Positions 1-7,541 of a DNA stretch of 52,095 bases are shown one piece after another. Within the stretch, counting starts at the first letter, position 1, and each line of letters begins with the position of its first letter. Source of the stretch: a virus; IMG/VR virus record IMGVR_UViG_3300000405_000005, positions 1-52,095 of that record. One strand, written 5' to 3'. A program made the position numbers and the translations under genes. Under the pieces are notes generated by a model. It worked only from the letters and a program-made list of their open reading frames with translations, did no database searches and was not told where the DNA came from.

Positions 1-821
1 CCCAGATTGGTGCGCGCCTGCGTCACGTTCGAGGCGGCGGTGCCGCCCCTAGCTACGGGCAATACCCCCGTAACCTGCGTGGTCAGCGAGACGTTCGACA
101 GCGCGCCGCCAAGCGTCAGATCGCCGGCGGCGGTGACTGTGCCGGAGAGGCTGATCCCGTTGACTGTGCCGGTGCCGGACACGCTCGTCGCTGTGCCCGT
201 GTTGGTGGTGTAGCCGCTGGGGTTGGTGGCGTTGTAGGGCGTAAACCCAAGGGCCGTTGTGACGTTACCGCTGGTCAAGGCGAGCGTGCCGCCAAGGGTC
301 AGACTGCCAGCGGTAGTGACGCTGCCCGTAAGGCTCAGGCCGCTGACTGTGCCTGTGCCCGCAACGCTGGTGACGGTGCCCGTGTTGGTGGTGTAGCCGC
401 TGGGGTTGCTCGCCGCATAAGCACCGAGCGTAGTGAGCGCAGCCGCCGCAGTCGTCGCAGCGGTTCCGCCGTTGGCAACAGGTAGTACGGCACTACCAGC
501 TAGTATATTAGCGCCGTCTTGAATTACCGTCTTACCCGAAGGGTAAGTGACGAATATGTTTGAAGTACCGCTAAGCGCTATCTTAGAACCCGCTGCGCTT
601 GAAGACAGCACTGTATCCCGAGATAACGTAGTACCCGACGCCGTGTAGGTACCGATACCAACCTCCCAAGCTGCGCCGCTGGTGATGGTGTAGTACGTCG
701 TATTAGTATTACCGATAACAGCAAACGACTGATAACCACTAACGGCACCCGCAAGGGTAATGGTCCCCGTCCCCGTGGACGTGGTCGTTTCTTGTACGCG
801 ATCAGCAGTAACGAGAGCCAT
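1..821 (-). CDS. Tail fibre / receptor-binding protein, 3' end missing
   Basis: An open frame starts at ATG 821 (MALVTADRVQETTT) and runs off the left window edge without a stop, giving at least 273 residues. The sequence is rich in Gly, Thr, Ser and Val. Its N-terminal part is probably the virion attachment region; later come repeated blocks such as GTVTSVAGTGTVSGL, LTLGGTL and PVANGGTAA, ending in ARTNLG. This Gly/Thr repeat style is typical of phage tail fibre shafts. A 33-bp segment at 193-225 recurs exactly at 376-408 (offset 183 bp, 61 codons). The start codon shares one base with the stop of the upstream gene (TAATG), so translation is probably coupled. The adhesin tip lies outside the window. 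The fibre role is inferred from composition and position. Confidence 0.75.
   Translation of the reverse strand, partial: MALVTADRVQETTTSTGTGTITLAGAVSGYQSFAVIGNTNTTYYTITSGAAWEVGIGTYTASGTTLSRDTVLSSSAAGSKIALSGTSNIFVTYPSGKTVIQDGANILAGSAVLPVANGGTAATTAAAALTTLGAYAASNPSGYTTNTGTVTSVAGTGTVSGLSLTGSVTTAGSLTLGGTLALTSGNVTTALGFTPYNATNPSGYTTNTGTATSVSGTGTVNGISLSGTVTAAGDLTLGGALSNVSLTTQVTGVLPVARGGTAASNVTQARTNL
193..408. repeat. In-frame 33-bp direct repeats of the fibre gene
   Basis: Bases 193-225 and 376-408 are identical. The offset of 183 bp is a whole number of codons, so both copies encode the same peptide (NPSGYTTNTGT) in the fibre shaft. Such repeats can break assemblies or allow recombination, which may explain why the window ends here. 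Confidence 0.85.
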
Positions 822-1294
822 TATGCAATCCTGATAATAGCTGAGGTGTTGTTATTCGTTGGGAAGATGATGGTGAAGTCACCTGCCGTCGAAGTTTTAT
901 CCGAGCCAAAATCAAGCACAGCCACAGTAGGGTTGGTAAGCGTGGTGTTCGCCGTACCGTTAGCTGAGGGAGTCGTGTTATAGATTAACGCACCACGAGC
1001 CGTTATACTTGCATTACTAAACGTTAGGTTGCTGAAGGTTGTGAATCCTGTACCAGCCGAGGTTGAAGTGTTCGTAGCAGTAACACCGCCATTAATAAGT
1101 ATGCCACCACCAGCGGTGTAGTTTATACCGGTAGACTCGTTGGTAGCCGTGTAGGCAGTCGTATTAGCGTCAATCGTGGCCGACGAAGTATACAACGCCA
1201 ACTTAAAGGTGTCCCCGCCAGTGCTACGGAAATCGTGAACAGCCAGCAAAATTTCAGCTTTGAAGCTGGTTGTCATAGCTTGTGTAATAGGCAT
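821..1294 (-). CDS. Virion-associated protein, 157 aa, unknown function
   Basis: The protein begins MPITQAMTTSFKAEILLAVHDF and continues with a Thr/Ala/Asn-rich body that looks all-beta (for example FKLALYTSSATID and YTAGGGILINGG). A strong Shine-Dalgarno (AGGGGGA) lies just upstream of ATG 1294. It sits between adaptor-type genes and the fibre gene and shares one base with the fibre start. Composition and position suggest a tail or fibre-associated structural protein. I recognise the N-terminal pattern as common in uncultured aquatic phages but can assign no function. No signal peptide or membrane segment is visible. Confidence 0.75.
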   Translation of the reverse strand: MPITQAMTTSFKAEILLAVHDFRSTGGDTFKLALYTSSATIDANTTAYTATNESTGINYTAGGGILINGGVTATNTSTSAGTGFTTFSNLTFSNASITARGALIYNTTPSANGTANTTLTNPTVAVLDFGSDKTSTAGDFTIIFPTNNNTSAIIRIA

Positions 1295-1305
1295 AGGTAT
1301 TCCCC

Positions 1306-1590
1306 CTAAATATCGATTAGCTTCACAAACTCAGGAAACCCAGCTTCGGTAAACTTAGCTGCTAGAGTTACGTTACGAGAGCGCATGGCTTCACGCATAA
1401 AATAAATGAGCACTTCGCGTAGGTTTTCTTGGAAGGCACGGGCCTGATCCGCAATCACCGGGGGTGCATTATCACCTATGTTGATAATTTGGTTAAGGGC
1501 GCGCTCAGCAAGCTCCTCAGCAGAAAAACCACGGCTATTAGTAGTCATTACCTGCACGGTGCCGATAGCGGAGGAAAGCCCATCAATCAT
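1306..1590 (-). CDS. Hypothetical phage protein, 94 aa
   Basis: A small, mostly helical protein (MIDGLSSAIGTVQVMTTNSRGFSAEEL...). The central part includes FQENLREVLIYFMREAMRSR, an amphipathic helix, and the end is FPEFVKLIDI. Its start overlaps the end of the 219-aa adaptor-like gene by 4 bases (ATGA-type). It lies in the tail-assembly cluster, so a minor tail or chaperone role is possible. I do not recognise a family with a known function. Confidence 0.7.
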   Translation of the reverse strand: MIDGLSSAIGTVQVMTTNSRGFSAEELAERALNQIINIGDNAPPVIADQARAFQENLREVLIYFMREAMRSRNVTLAAKFTEAGFPEFVKLIDI

Positions 1591-2246
1591 CGTACGGGAT
1601 ACCTAACTTGAGGATTGCGATACATATCCTGCCGGTTCTTACCTTCGCCAAGTTGTTTAAGCATTCCCATCGCTTCATCGTATCGTTTCTGATACCCAAC
1701 TATAATATCCTGCTCACCTTTCATGAAGGTGTAAGCTTCAAGCAAAGAGCCATAGAGTAGTACGCTATCAAAATTATCACCTAACCACGTAGTACCCGCT
1801 GTCACGATAGATGGTGGGTAGTAAAAATAATGGAGTTCGACCGAGTAGTTTGCATTAGGCGTAGGGCCAAGGATGTATGAGTTTTCGTCGAAGTAAGAGT
1901 AGTGCGTAGGAAGCCCCGTAATGGACGGATTCGGGAACGACTCGCGGATAAAGTTTACATCCTTGTTTAGCATATAGCTGTAGTTCCCGCTAGCGTCTAT
2001 CACAGCCAATGAGAAGTTTGCCAACCAGTCAGATGGTACTGAGAGGTATTTATTCCCTGACGTGACGTTTCCAGTCACATTCTTACGTAGGTCCAACAAC
2101 TGAACCGTATTGAAAATACGCTGCTCTGCCTCTTCAATAAAGATATTAATCTGCTCAGTAGACGTAAGACCGCCAGACCCCGCCGTGTCCGGGAAGTCGT
2201 TCTCGGTATACGCCTTAATGGCGGAGACAAGAGCAGCGTAGTTCAT
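1587..2246 (-). CDS. Head-to-tail adaptor-like protein, 219 aa
   Basis: The N-terminal part (ALVSAIKAYTENDF ... TEQINIFIEEAEQRIF) is followed by a beta-rich section with SVPSDWLANFSLAV, GPTPNANYSVELHYFYYP and a C-terminal helix ending KRYDEAMGMLKQL. This layout matches phage adaptor proteins that extend the portal channel, such as the SU10-type adaptor family known from short-tailed phages. It starts at the last base of the preceding stop (TAATG). A second, related adaptor-like gene lies at 3023-3739. The family call rests on motif memory, not on a search. Confidence 0.65.
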   Translation of the reverse strand: MNYAALVSAIKAYTENDFPDTAGSGGLTSTEQINIFIEEAEQRIFNTVQLLDLRKNVTGNVTSGNKYLSVPSDWLANFSLAVIDASGNYSYMLNKDVNFIRESFPNPSITGLPTHYSYFDENSYILGPTPNANYSVELHYFYYPPSIVTAGTTWLGDNFDSVLLYGSLLEAYTFMKGEQDIIVGYQKRYDEAMGMLKQLGEGKNRQDMYRNPQVRYPVR

Positions 2247-2449
2247 TAGCCCATCTTCGTGCTACTGCAATTACCACGAGTGGTGTTTTTAGTACCCCGG
2301 GTACGCAGTGTTTGAGTGTTAGCGATCTTGTTTGGGTAGCCATTGTTGCCAAGATCAATAGCAGTTCCGCCAGACATGTTGTGTGGTTCAGCGTAGACGC
2401 TGGCAGGACCAACTTCATTGCCGCCTTTTATCATACTGAACTTAGCCAT
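2246..2449 (-). CDS. Hypothetical protein, 67 aa
   Basis: A small Gly/Asn/Thr-rich protein starting MAKFSMIKGGNEVGPASVYA. It has no membrane segment and no recognisable domain. Its start lies within the last 8 bases of the 42-aa gene upstream, and its stop shares a base with the next start, so it is embedded in a tightly coupled operon. The two small genes here resemble the short Lys/Gly-rich virion proteins common in this phage type. Function unknown. Confidence 0.6.
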   Translation of the reverse strand: MAKFSMIKGGNEVGPASVYAEPHNMSGGTAIDLGNNGYPNKIANTQTLRTRGTKNTTRGNCSSTKMG

Positions 2450-2570
2450 TTTTCACCACCTTAACTTCGTTCGTGGGCACCTTATGCACGGACTTTTTTT
2501 GGTTAGCTACCTTAGCAAGATTGCGCCCTAATTCCAACATCTGCTCGTTAGTCTTACCACCCTTAGCCAT
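2442..2570 (-). CDS. Very small basic protein, 42 aa
   Basis: ATG at 2570 opens a 42-codon frame ending at TAA 2444-2442: it begins MAKGGKTNEQMLELGRN and ends EVKVVKNG. It has many Lys residues. The 8-base overlap with the following gene (ATGGCTAA holds both its stop and the next start) and upstream GGAGTAAG support translation. Function unknown; it may be a small DNA- or capsid-associated protein. Confidence 0.6.
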   Translation of the reverse strand: MAKGGKTNEQMLELGRNLAKVANQKKSVHKVPTNEVKVVKNG

Positions 2571-2579
2571 AACTTACTC

Positions 2580-3014
2580 CTATATTTCTATTGTTACCAT
2601 ACCAACACTAGCTGTAGCTAATAGCGTATTTGGTAGATTAGGCAAAGCTAAAGCGTTATTTAGCCCTACTGGTGCCCAACCCCACTGAATAATACGGCTA
2701 CCCTCACTGGGGCTACCGAAAGCTAGTGAGCTACTTGATGGCACTTCCCCCCGGATTAACTCCTTAACCCCGGTCATACCCGCCTGCCAAAAGCTGACAT
2801 CAGGGCGTGGGTTACGCAACGCCTGCGGGTCATTGATCGGATACATGCCAATTTGAAGCTGCGGCTGGTCTTTCTCCCAACAAGTAGGGCACACAAGGAT
2901 ATTGGTGCTCTTAGTCTTGATGGTAATATTTTTAAGCTGCTTCAGCTTATATCGGAAACCACAGCGGTCACATTCCGCAATGGCCCTTCTACCAGAGGCA
3001 AACGGATTGGGCAT
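2580..3014 (-). CDS. Zinc-finger-like virion cluster protein, 144 aa
   Basis: The N-terminal third carries two Cys pairs: CDRCG at about residues 16-20 and CPTC at about 42-45, separated by basic residues. This is a typical four-Cys zinc-binding knuckle. The remainder contains Pro/Ser-rich linkers, and the end (LPNTLLATASVGMVTIEI) is beta-like. It lies between two adaptor-type genes in the late operon, so a tail or connector role is likely. The zinc site is read from the sequence; no function is known to me. Confidence 0.65.
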   Translation of the reverse strand: MPNPFASGRRAIAECDRCGFRYKLKQLKNITIKTKSTNILVCPTCWEKDQPQLQIGMYPINDPQALRNPRPDVSFWQAGMTGVKELIRGEVPSSSSLAFGSPSEGSRIIQWGWAPVGLNNALALPNLPNTLLATASVGMVTIEI

Positions 3015-3022
3015 CGTACCTC

Positions 3023-3739
3023 CTACATAAACATCTGGCGCGGAGTAATCCGCAGTGTAGCCTTTTCGCGGTCTTCGTCAGCAGCCTGCTGCCAAGCTTC
3101 GTCGTACATCTGTTTCAGCATCCCTGTACGTTCCATAGCGCCGGGGATTTTCATCGATAGGTAATAGGCTAACCCTGCTACCATACAAGGAAGGAAACGA
3201 AAGGGTATGTCGTGTGTGTTAATACCATCACCTGAGTCCTGCATACGGCGCAAACGGTAGTAGAAAAAGGTGTAATAATCGCTCTGCTCAGGAGCAGGCC
3301 ATATATTAATCTGTGGGTAGGCAACGCCAGTACCCGGATAGTCTGCACCTGACTGACGGTTGATCCATACTTGGATAGGACGCCCTTGAGCGTTCTTGTT
3401 CGGGATCGTGATGTATGTATCGCCGCTGATACGGTTGATGTTAATGTCAAGCTGGTTTGAAGTTGTACCAGCATTTGTACGGATGACGTGCTCCAACAAA
3501 TCAATCGTGTCTACCGGCAGGTCGTAAACAATCTGCCCTTGGACCAAGGGGATCGAGCCTTGCTCGATAGTCCATAGGTTAATACCTCGGTTGGACCACT
3601 CAATCGTCAGAAGGTTCAAGCTACGACGCGCAGTGCGTAGGTCATAACCTGTACGAAGCTCAGCACCGCAGCGCTCAAAAGCCTCTTCGACAAGGTCGTT
3701 GAGGTTCAAGTTAAATGTGCTGGTGCCGCTTGTTGTCAT
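3023..3739 (-). CDS. Tail tubular protein A-like adaptor, 238 aa
   Basis: The N-terminal part (LNDLVEEAFERCGAELRTGYDLRTARRSLN) forms helices, followed by a beta-rich core (VYDLPVDTIDLLEHVI, PQINIWPAPEQSDYYTFFYYRLRRMQD). A C-terminal helical region (YYLSMKIPGAMERTGMLKQMYDEAW) completes it. Length and pattern fit T7 gp11-like tail tubular / adaptor proteins that form a ring below the portal. It overlaps the upstream gene by 4 bases. The family call is from pattern recognition. Confidence 0.65.
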   Translation of the reverse strand: MTTSGTSTFNLNLNDLVEEAFERCGAELRTGYDLRTARRSLNLLTIEWSNRGINLWTIEQGSIPLVQGQIVYDLPVDTIDLLEHVIRTNAGTTSNQLDININRISGDTYITIPNKNAQGRPIQVWINRQSGADYPGTGVAYPQINIWPAPEQSDYYTFFYYRLRRMQDSGDGINTHDIPFRFLPCMVAGLAYYLSMKIPGAMERTGMLKQMYDEAWQQAADEDREKATLRITPRQMFM

Positions 3740-4131
3740 CGGTATTTCGCCGTCTTTTCAGCTATAGCCTTCGGCTGTTTAACAAACTGCTTGCCCTTAG
3801 CGGTGCCTTCACGCTTAATCTTACTTGTAGCAGAGTATTCTTTACTTGTCAGCGACTCTCTTGCCTTCTCAGGTAGGTACCGCTCGCCCGTGGCTTTCTT
3901 ACCTTGCGTAGACGGCTTACCCGACTTAGTACCCCAGTCTTCCTTCGTCCATTTGGATAGAGATTTCTGAGCTTCGGTCTTAGGGCCACTATAGCTACCC
4001 CCCGACTTCTTATACCGCTGCGTAGCAAGCTGAGCCTTGCGGCCAGACCACTGCCCCGGATCGCCGCCCTTGCTGCCAGCTTTTACACTAGCAACAATAC
4101 GTTTCCATTTAGGTTCATCCGAGCGCGCCAT
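3736..4131 (-). CDS. DUF5872-like basic protein, 131 aa
   Basis: A strongly basic protein with the patterns WTKEDWGTKSGKPS and GERYLPEKARESL, which I associate with DUF5872, a family found in phages and large DNA viruses without a defined role. The N-terminus (KWKRIVASVKAGSKGG) and C-terminus (KQPKAIAEKTAKYR) are also Lys-rich, so nucleic-acid binding in the head is plausible. Its start shares a base with the upstream stop (TAATG), and its stop overlaps the adaptor gene by 4 bases. Confidence 0.65.
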   Translation of the reverse strand: MARSDEPKWKRIVASVKAGSKGGDPGQWSGRKAQLATQRYKKSGGSYSGPKTEAQKSLSKWTKEDWGTKSGKPSTQGKKATGERYLPEKARESLTSKEYSATSKIKREGTAKGKQFVKQPKAIAEKTAKYR

Positions 4132-4391
4132 TACTTTTTCTTCTTAAAGCCCTTGAGCATCTCAGCAAAGCGGGCGCGTTGACCCATTTTACCGGGGGCC
4201 TTGGCGGCTTTAGCTAGCTCATTAGTAGGGATTTTCTCACCTTTCTTGGTCCCGAGGGCCGAGCGCAGAGCACCCGGCTTCTTGATTGCCTTCGAGATGT
4301 CGAGCTTAGGTTTACCACCCTTTGCGAAAGAGTTTCTAGCCCCACGCATCTTGGTAGCGCTCATGTCTCCCATACCACGACTAGCACGCAT
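4131..4391 (-). CDS. Small basic protein, 86 aa
   Basis: A Lys/Gly/Ala-rich protein (MRASRGMGDMSATKMRG... ending EMLKGFKKKK). I use ATG 4391 because it overlaps the stop of the upstream gene (TGATG), the coupling style seen throughout this operon; a longer upstream frame would run into the neighbouring gene. No known domain. Charge and location suggest a DNA-associated virion protein. Confidence 0.65.
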   Translation of the reverse strand: MRASRGMGDMSATKMRGARNSFAKGGKPKLDISKAIKKPGALRSALGTKKGEKIPTNELAKAAKAPGKMGQRARFAEMLKGFKKKK

Positions 4392-4951
4392 CAGCAGGTT
4401 TTCCCGCCACGCTTGTAACCTGCCATGCCACCCATGGCCATACGAGCCTTGGTCTTGCCCCTTGTAGCGCAACCGTCGATTGAGCCGCCCTTAGCGAACT
4501 TCTTCATCGCACGGCCCTTTGTATCAGCCGACTTCTTCATCATTGCAGCGCCAAACTTAGTCGCCATGACGCTGTCCTTAGCCTTAGCCTTAGCCTTACC
4601 GCCCTTTTTCATACCCGGAGCGCCCATAGGTGGGGCCGCAGAAGCCATAGGAGCCATAGGTGGGGCCGCAGAAGCCATAGGAGCCGGAGGAGCCATAGAG
4701 GCTTCTGCACCACGATCAGCCATGGCGCGACCCATGCGATCTTTTATCATAGCCAGAGCCATCATAGCCTTACCTTCAGCCTTACCTTCAGCCTTGCCTT
4801 TAGTTTTAGCCTTAGCCTTAGCCTTAGCCTTAACCTTGCTCTTGGCGATACCCCCCTTAGCCATATCCATACTGCCCATAGCAGCAGAGGTTGGCATTTG
4901 TTTGGCTACGCCACTACCAGAACCAAATCTATCCATCTTTCTGCGAATCAT
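4391..4951 (-). CDS. Ala/Lys/Met-rich low-complexity protein with DGCA motif, 186 aa
   Basis: Residues about 35-62 form a Lys-Ala array (KSKVKAKAKAKAKTKGKAEG). Residues about 85-115 carry repeats of APPMAPMASAAPPM. The C-terminal region contains GGSIDGCATRGKTKAR, a motif shared with two other proteins in this cluster (4978-5700 and 6147-6464). The protein is very basic and probably disordered, like histone-tail-like condensing proteins, but that function is inferred. Its length differs from its neighbours mainly through the low-complexity repeats. Confidence 0.65.
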   Translation of the reverse strand: MIRRKMDRFGSGSGVAKQMPTSAAMGSMDMAKGGIAKSKVKAKAKAKAKTKGKAEGKAEGKAMMALAMIKDRMGRAMADRGAEASMAPPAPMASAAPPMAPMASAAPPMGAPGMKKGGKAKAKAKDSVMATKFGAAMMKKSADTKGRAMKKFAKGGSIDGCATRGKTKARMAMGGMAGYKRGGKTC

Positions 4952-4977
4952 TTTAAAACCCTTTCCTGTAGACTAGT

Positions 4978-5700
4978 TTATATCACTCTTCCCCTAGTTT
5001 TACCACGTTGGGCGCAACCATCAGCACGAGACGCAGAGGAGCCACCCTTAGCGAGCTTAGTCATGGGAGCGCCCTTGTGCATAGCGCGCTCGTGCTTGTG
5101 GACAGCCCTAGATGCAGTCGCCTTATCTTGGGCCATGTCCTTAGAACCGCCCTTGGCATAAGCCGCGCCGCCCATTGCCATGTTTTTATCCATAAAGCGC
5201 GCCTCGGCAGCTTCCATCGCCGACATGCGATTGCCGCTCTTCACCGCATCACCGGTAGATGGGCGCATCGCAGTCCGCTTCTTAGCCATAGCCTCGCGCT
5301 CAAGCATGATCGCTTCACGGTTTTCCAGCGCCGACATGCGATTGCCGCTCTTCACAGCATCACCGGCAGACGGCATACGCGAACGGCTACCCGCGTCCGC
5401 CATGGCGCTGCCACCCTTCTTCATACCTGCAGGTGCAGGATTTCCTCCTCGGCCTTTCACGATGTCCTCGAATGAGCGGGGAGGACTTCCTAGTCCTCGG
5501 CCTTTCACGATGTCCTCGAATGTTTTCCCAGAAGGTGCAGCGGCCTTAGCTGCAGGTGCAGTGGCCTTAGCTGCAGGTGCAGCGGCCTTCTTTGGCGTGT
5601 CTTCTTCGCGTGTCCGCGTATGGTAGCGTTCACCACCAAAAGTAAATTCCTTCTTGCCTGCCTTACGCGCAGCAGCAAATGCTTTCCCAAATTTAGTCAT
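4978..5700 (-). CDS. Basic virion-cluster protein with internal repeats, 240 aa
   Basis: The N-terminus (MTKFGKAFAAARKAGKKEF) is a basic segment seen in many aquatic phages. It is followed by an Ala/Pro/Lys linker (KAAAPAAKATAPAAKAAA), two copies of SFEDIVKGRG-type sequence, and two copies of GDAVKSGNRMSA. The C-terminal part has AVHKHERAMHKGAPMTKL and ends DGCAQRGKTRGRVI, the shared cluster motif. It overlaps the upstream membrane-protein gene by 4 bases. Probably a structural or DNA-associated head protein; function unknown. Confidence 0.65.
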   Translation of the reverse strand: MTKFGKAFAAARKAGKKEFTFGGERYHTRTREEDTPKKAAAPAAKATAPAAKAAAPSGKTFEDIVKGRGLGSPPRSFEDIVKGRGGNPAPAGMKKGGSAMADAGSRSRMPSAGDAVKSGNRMSALENREAIMLEREAMAKKRTAMRPSTGDAVKSGNRMSAMEAAEARFMDKNMAMGGAAYAKGGSKDMAQDKATASRAVHKHERAMHKGAPMTKLAKGGSSASRADGCAQRGKTRGRVI

Positions 5701-5891
5701 GGTTTGTCTTTCTTATTAGTGCCTCTATTAACCCAATCCTGCACTGTATTAGTCTCGTATATACGAAACGAAGTCCAAATTATAGTGAAAATGGCGGCAA
5801 TAGAGGGGAGCATATTAACGAGCGTTCCGACCACCGTGACAGCAGATATGGTATCCAATAGCTGCCTATCTATGTTAGACTCAATGCCCAT
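5697..5891 (-). CDS. Small membrane protein, holin candidate, 64 aa
   Basis: Residues about 14-42 are hydrophobic (ISAVTVVGTLVNMLPSIAAI then FTIIWTSF), enough for one long or two short membrane segments. A charged tail follows (DWVNRGTNKKDKP). Size, hydrophobic core and charged C-terminus fit small phage holins. No endolysin lies beside it, so the lysis role is only a candidate; a virion membrane protein is the alternative. Its stop overlaps the next start by 4 bases. Confidence 0.55.
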   Translation of the reverse strand: MGIESNIDRQLLDTISAVTVVGTLVNMLPSIAAIFTIIWTSFRIYETNTVQDWVNRGTNKKDKP

Positions 5892-5892
5892 A

Positions 5893-6147
5893 TCAACAGT
5901 TCCACGCCTTTAGTGATTTATTGATGCGGCTATTGGGGTCGTTAGCGGTTTTAGCCGAGGTATTTTTCTTTTTCATACCTGTCATGCGGGCACAAAAAGA
6001 CTCCTTACGAGGTCCACCTTTTGGTTGTGGAGCTTTAAGCCCCGGCTTCCCCGGGTTGGCTTTGTTGTAAGAGGCGCGGCCCTTAGCATTCAACCCCCCA
6101 GCGGGGTTTTTTCCCGCCTTACGGGTCCACGCGGGCGTCTTGGGCAT
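5893..6147 (-). CDS. DUF6321-like protein, 84 aa
   Basis: The sequence MPKTPAWTRKAGKNPAGGLN, then AKGRASYNKANPGKPGLKAP and ESFCARMTGMKKK...SAKTANDPNSRINKSLKAWNC, matches my memory of DUF6321, a small conserved phage family. It is basic, with two Cys residues, one being the C-terminal residue. Role unknown; the position among small basic proteins suggests a virion component. Its start overlaps the upstream stop by one base. Confidence 0.7.
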   Translation of the reverse strand: MPKTPAWTRKAGKNPAGGLNAKGRASYNKANPGKPGLKAPQPKGGPRKESFCARMTGMKKKNTSAKTANDPNSRINKSLKAWNC

Positions 6148-6464
6148 CAGACCATCTTACCCTTAGTGTGGCCCTTCTTGGCAATTCCGTCGCCGCGAGT
6201 GACTTTGCCGCCCGCAGCCATCTTCTTGGTCTTAGCCTTGGTCTTAACCTTACCGCCCTTTTTGTAAGAACCAGCAGAGTTAAACTTATTACTTTTTAAA
6301 AAGTTTTTATCTGACTCTTTGTCAGTATCAGAGTCTCGTTTGGCCTGAGTAGCTTGGTAAAGCAGACCCGCCATCGGACCTAGAGCTTTCTGGATGTCCC
6401 CAAAAATACCTTTACCAGTGATTGACCCCGCAAGCGGTGAAATGTCGCCCAACTTAATAGGCAT
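6147..6464 (-). CDS. Small protein with C-terminal DGIA motif, 105 aa
   Basis: The N-terminal half (IKLGDISPLAGSITGKG, FGDIQKALGPMAGLLYQ) is mildly hydrophobic. The C-terminal half is Lys-rich (KKGGKVKTKAKTKKMAAGG) and ends GDGIAKKGHTKGKMV, the motif shared with the proteins at 4391-4951 and 4978-5700. It shares one base with the glycosyltransferase stop. It may be a virion protein whose tail acts as a packaging or assembly signal; that is inference. Confidence 0.65.
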   Translation of the reverse strand: MPIKLGDISPLAGSITGKGIFGDIQKALGPMAGLLYQATQAKRDSDTDKESDKNFLKSNKFNSAGSYKKGGKVKTKAKTKKMAAGGKVTRGDGIAKKGHTKGKMV

Positions 6465-7201
6465 TATGCTACTTCCTTCTGTGGGGGCACAACCATCGGG
6501 TAGAGGACATCCCTACCAAATTCACCTTCATACTCTTGGACACCCATGTGTCCCAGCTTGATCGAGGGGTCTATCCAGACTTCAAAGCCATGTTCACGGA
6601 CGCGGTCGCAGAAGAGATAATCCTCCCCGATGTAGCCCTCTTTAGTGAGCATGAAGTCAAACATACAGGGGACGGTGCGCGCCGAGCGTTCGTCGTAATA
6701 ACGCCACTCAGGGTGAGCAGCGTCAAGAGTCTCGAAAACATCACGCCGAACCATCATGAAGGCGGTAGCCACGCGGCGTGCGCGTACGAGGCCCATGTTG
6801 TCCATCGTAAGCTCGTTGTCGCTGCCGTGGTCCAGAGTCGCTATATACGTCTTGGTTGTGCTGCGGGTGCGCGGGACGCCAGCAACGATACCCTTCTTGG
6901 GGTCTGCGGTCCAAGCCATCAGCCGGAAAACATCAGCAGCTTCAAAGTTGATATCGCTATCAATGAACAACAAGTCCGTGCAGTCAGAGTCCAACATATC
7001 CTGCGTGAGCAAGTTACGAGCGCGGGAGACAACAGAGCAGCCACAGATACTGCCAATCTGGACATCTACGCCGTGCTGCTGGGCTTGCTGAGCAAACTGA
7101 GCCAATGAAATAGCCAGCTTCAAGGAGACCTTGAAGTCGTAAGCAGGTAGCGCAATGAAGATGCTGCGTCCTGCTAGATCAAAAGCTTTTTCGTTTTGCA
7201 C
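6464..7201 (-). CDS. GT-A glycosyltransferase, late-operon copy, 245 aa
   Basis: The sequence contains SIFIALPAYD near the N-terminus and the metal-binding DxD motif in LLFIDSDINF (D81, D83). It also has VVSRARNLL, a conserved FMMVRRDVF segment and GEDYLFCDRVREHGFEVWID near the C-terminus. This order is typical of GT-A fold transferases acting on nucleotide sugars. A paralogue lies in the early block at 30051-30797. Its place in the capsid cluster suggests modification of a virion protein, but DNA or surface glycan targets cannot be excluded. The fold is well supported; the acceptor is unknown. Confidence 0.8.
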   Translation of the reverse strand: MQNEKAFDLAGRSIFIALPAYDFKVSLKLAISLAQFAQQAQQHGVDVQIGSICGCSVVSRARNLLTQDMLDSDCTDLLFIDSDINFEAADVFRLMAWTADPKKGIVAGVPRTRSTTKTYIATLDHGSDNELTMDNMGLVRARRVATAFMMVRRDVFETLDAAHPEWRYYDERSARTVPCMFDFMLTKEGYIGEDYLFCDRVREHGFEVWIDPSIKLGHMGVQEYEGEFGRDVLYPMVVPPQKEVA

Positions 7202-7204
7202 ATA

Positions 7205-7510
7205 TCACCCGTAAAAGACGACGGTTGAGGTAGCGTTCGTTACAGTACCGTAAACCGCCCTCTCTGCAAGAATACCTTCTCCCGGAAGGATTATATAGGC
7301 GTACCCTGCATCAGCAGCGGTGGGGGTATTGAGTGTCAACAGCGTAGTCCCACCATTACCATTAGCAATTACTACGGAGCCAGCGGAAACGCCGCACACT
7401 ACGTAGATGCCCTTAATGCGAACACGCGCGAGTGCATTAGCACCTTGGTCCAAAAAAGACCCGGTAGTAGTTAGCGGGGTAGTGGCCTTAATATCGGTTT
7501 GCATACCCAT
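7205..7510 (-). CDS. Virion protein, 101 aa, unknown
   Basis: A small beta-rich protein (ARVRIKGIYVVCGVSAGSVV, TLLTLNTPTAADAGYAYIIL, ending STVVFYG). A clear AAGGAG site precedes ATG 7510. It lies downstream of the decoration-like gene at 7542-7907 and the capsid gene, so a capsid-stabilising or spike-base role is plausible. No enzymatic motif is visible. Confidence 0.65.
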   Translation of the reverse strand: MGMQTDIKATTPLTTTGSFLDQGANALARVRIKGIYVVCGVSAGSVVIANGNGGTTLLTLNTPTAADAGYAYIILPGEGILAERAVYGTVTNATSTVVFYG

Positions 7511-7541
7511 CGGTATTCTCCTTCTTAGGGGTTAGTACCGA

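Noticed and set aside
4425-4976. A 183-codon plus-strand frame opposite the basic protein genes
   Set aside because: It is a mirror of Lys/Ala/Met-rich codons on the other strand; the minus-strand genes show coupled starts and conserved motifs.
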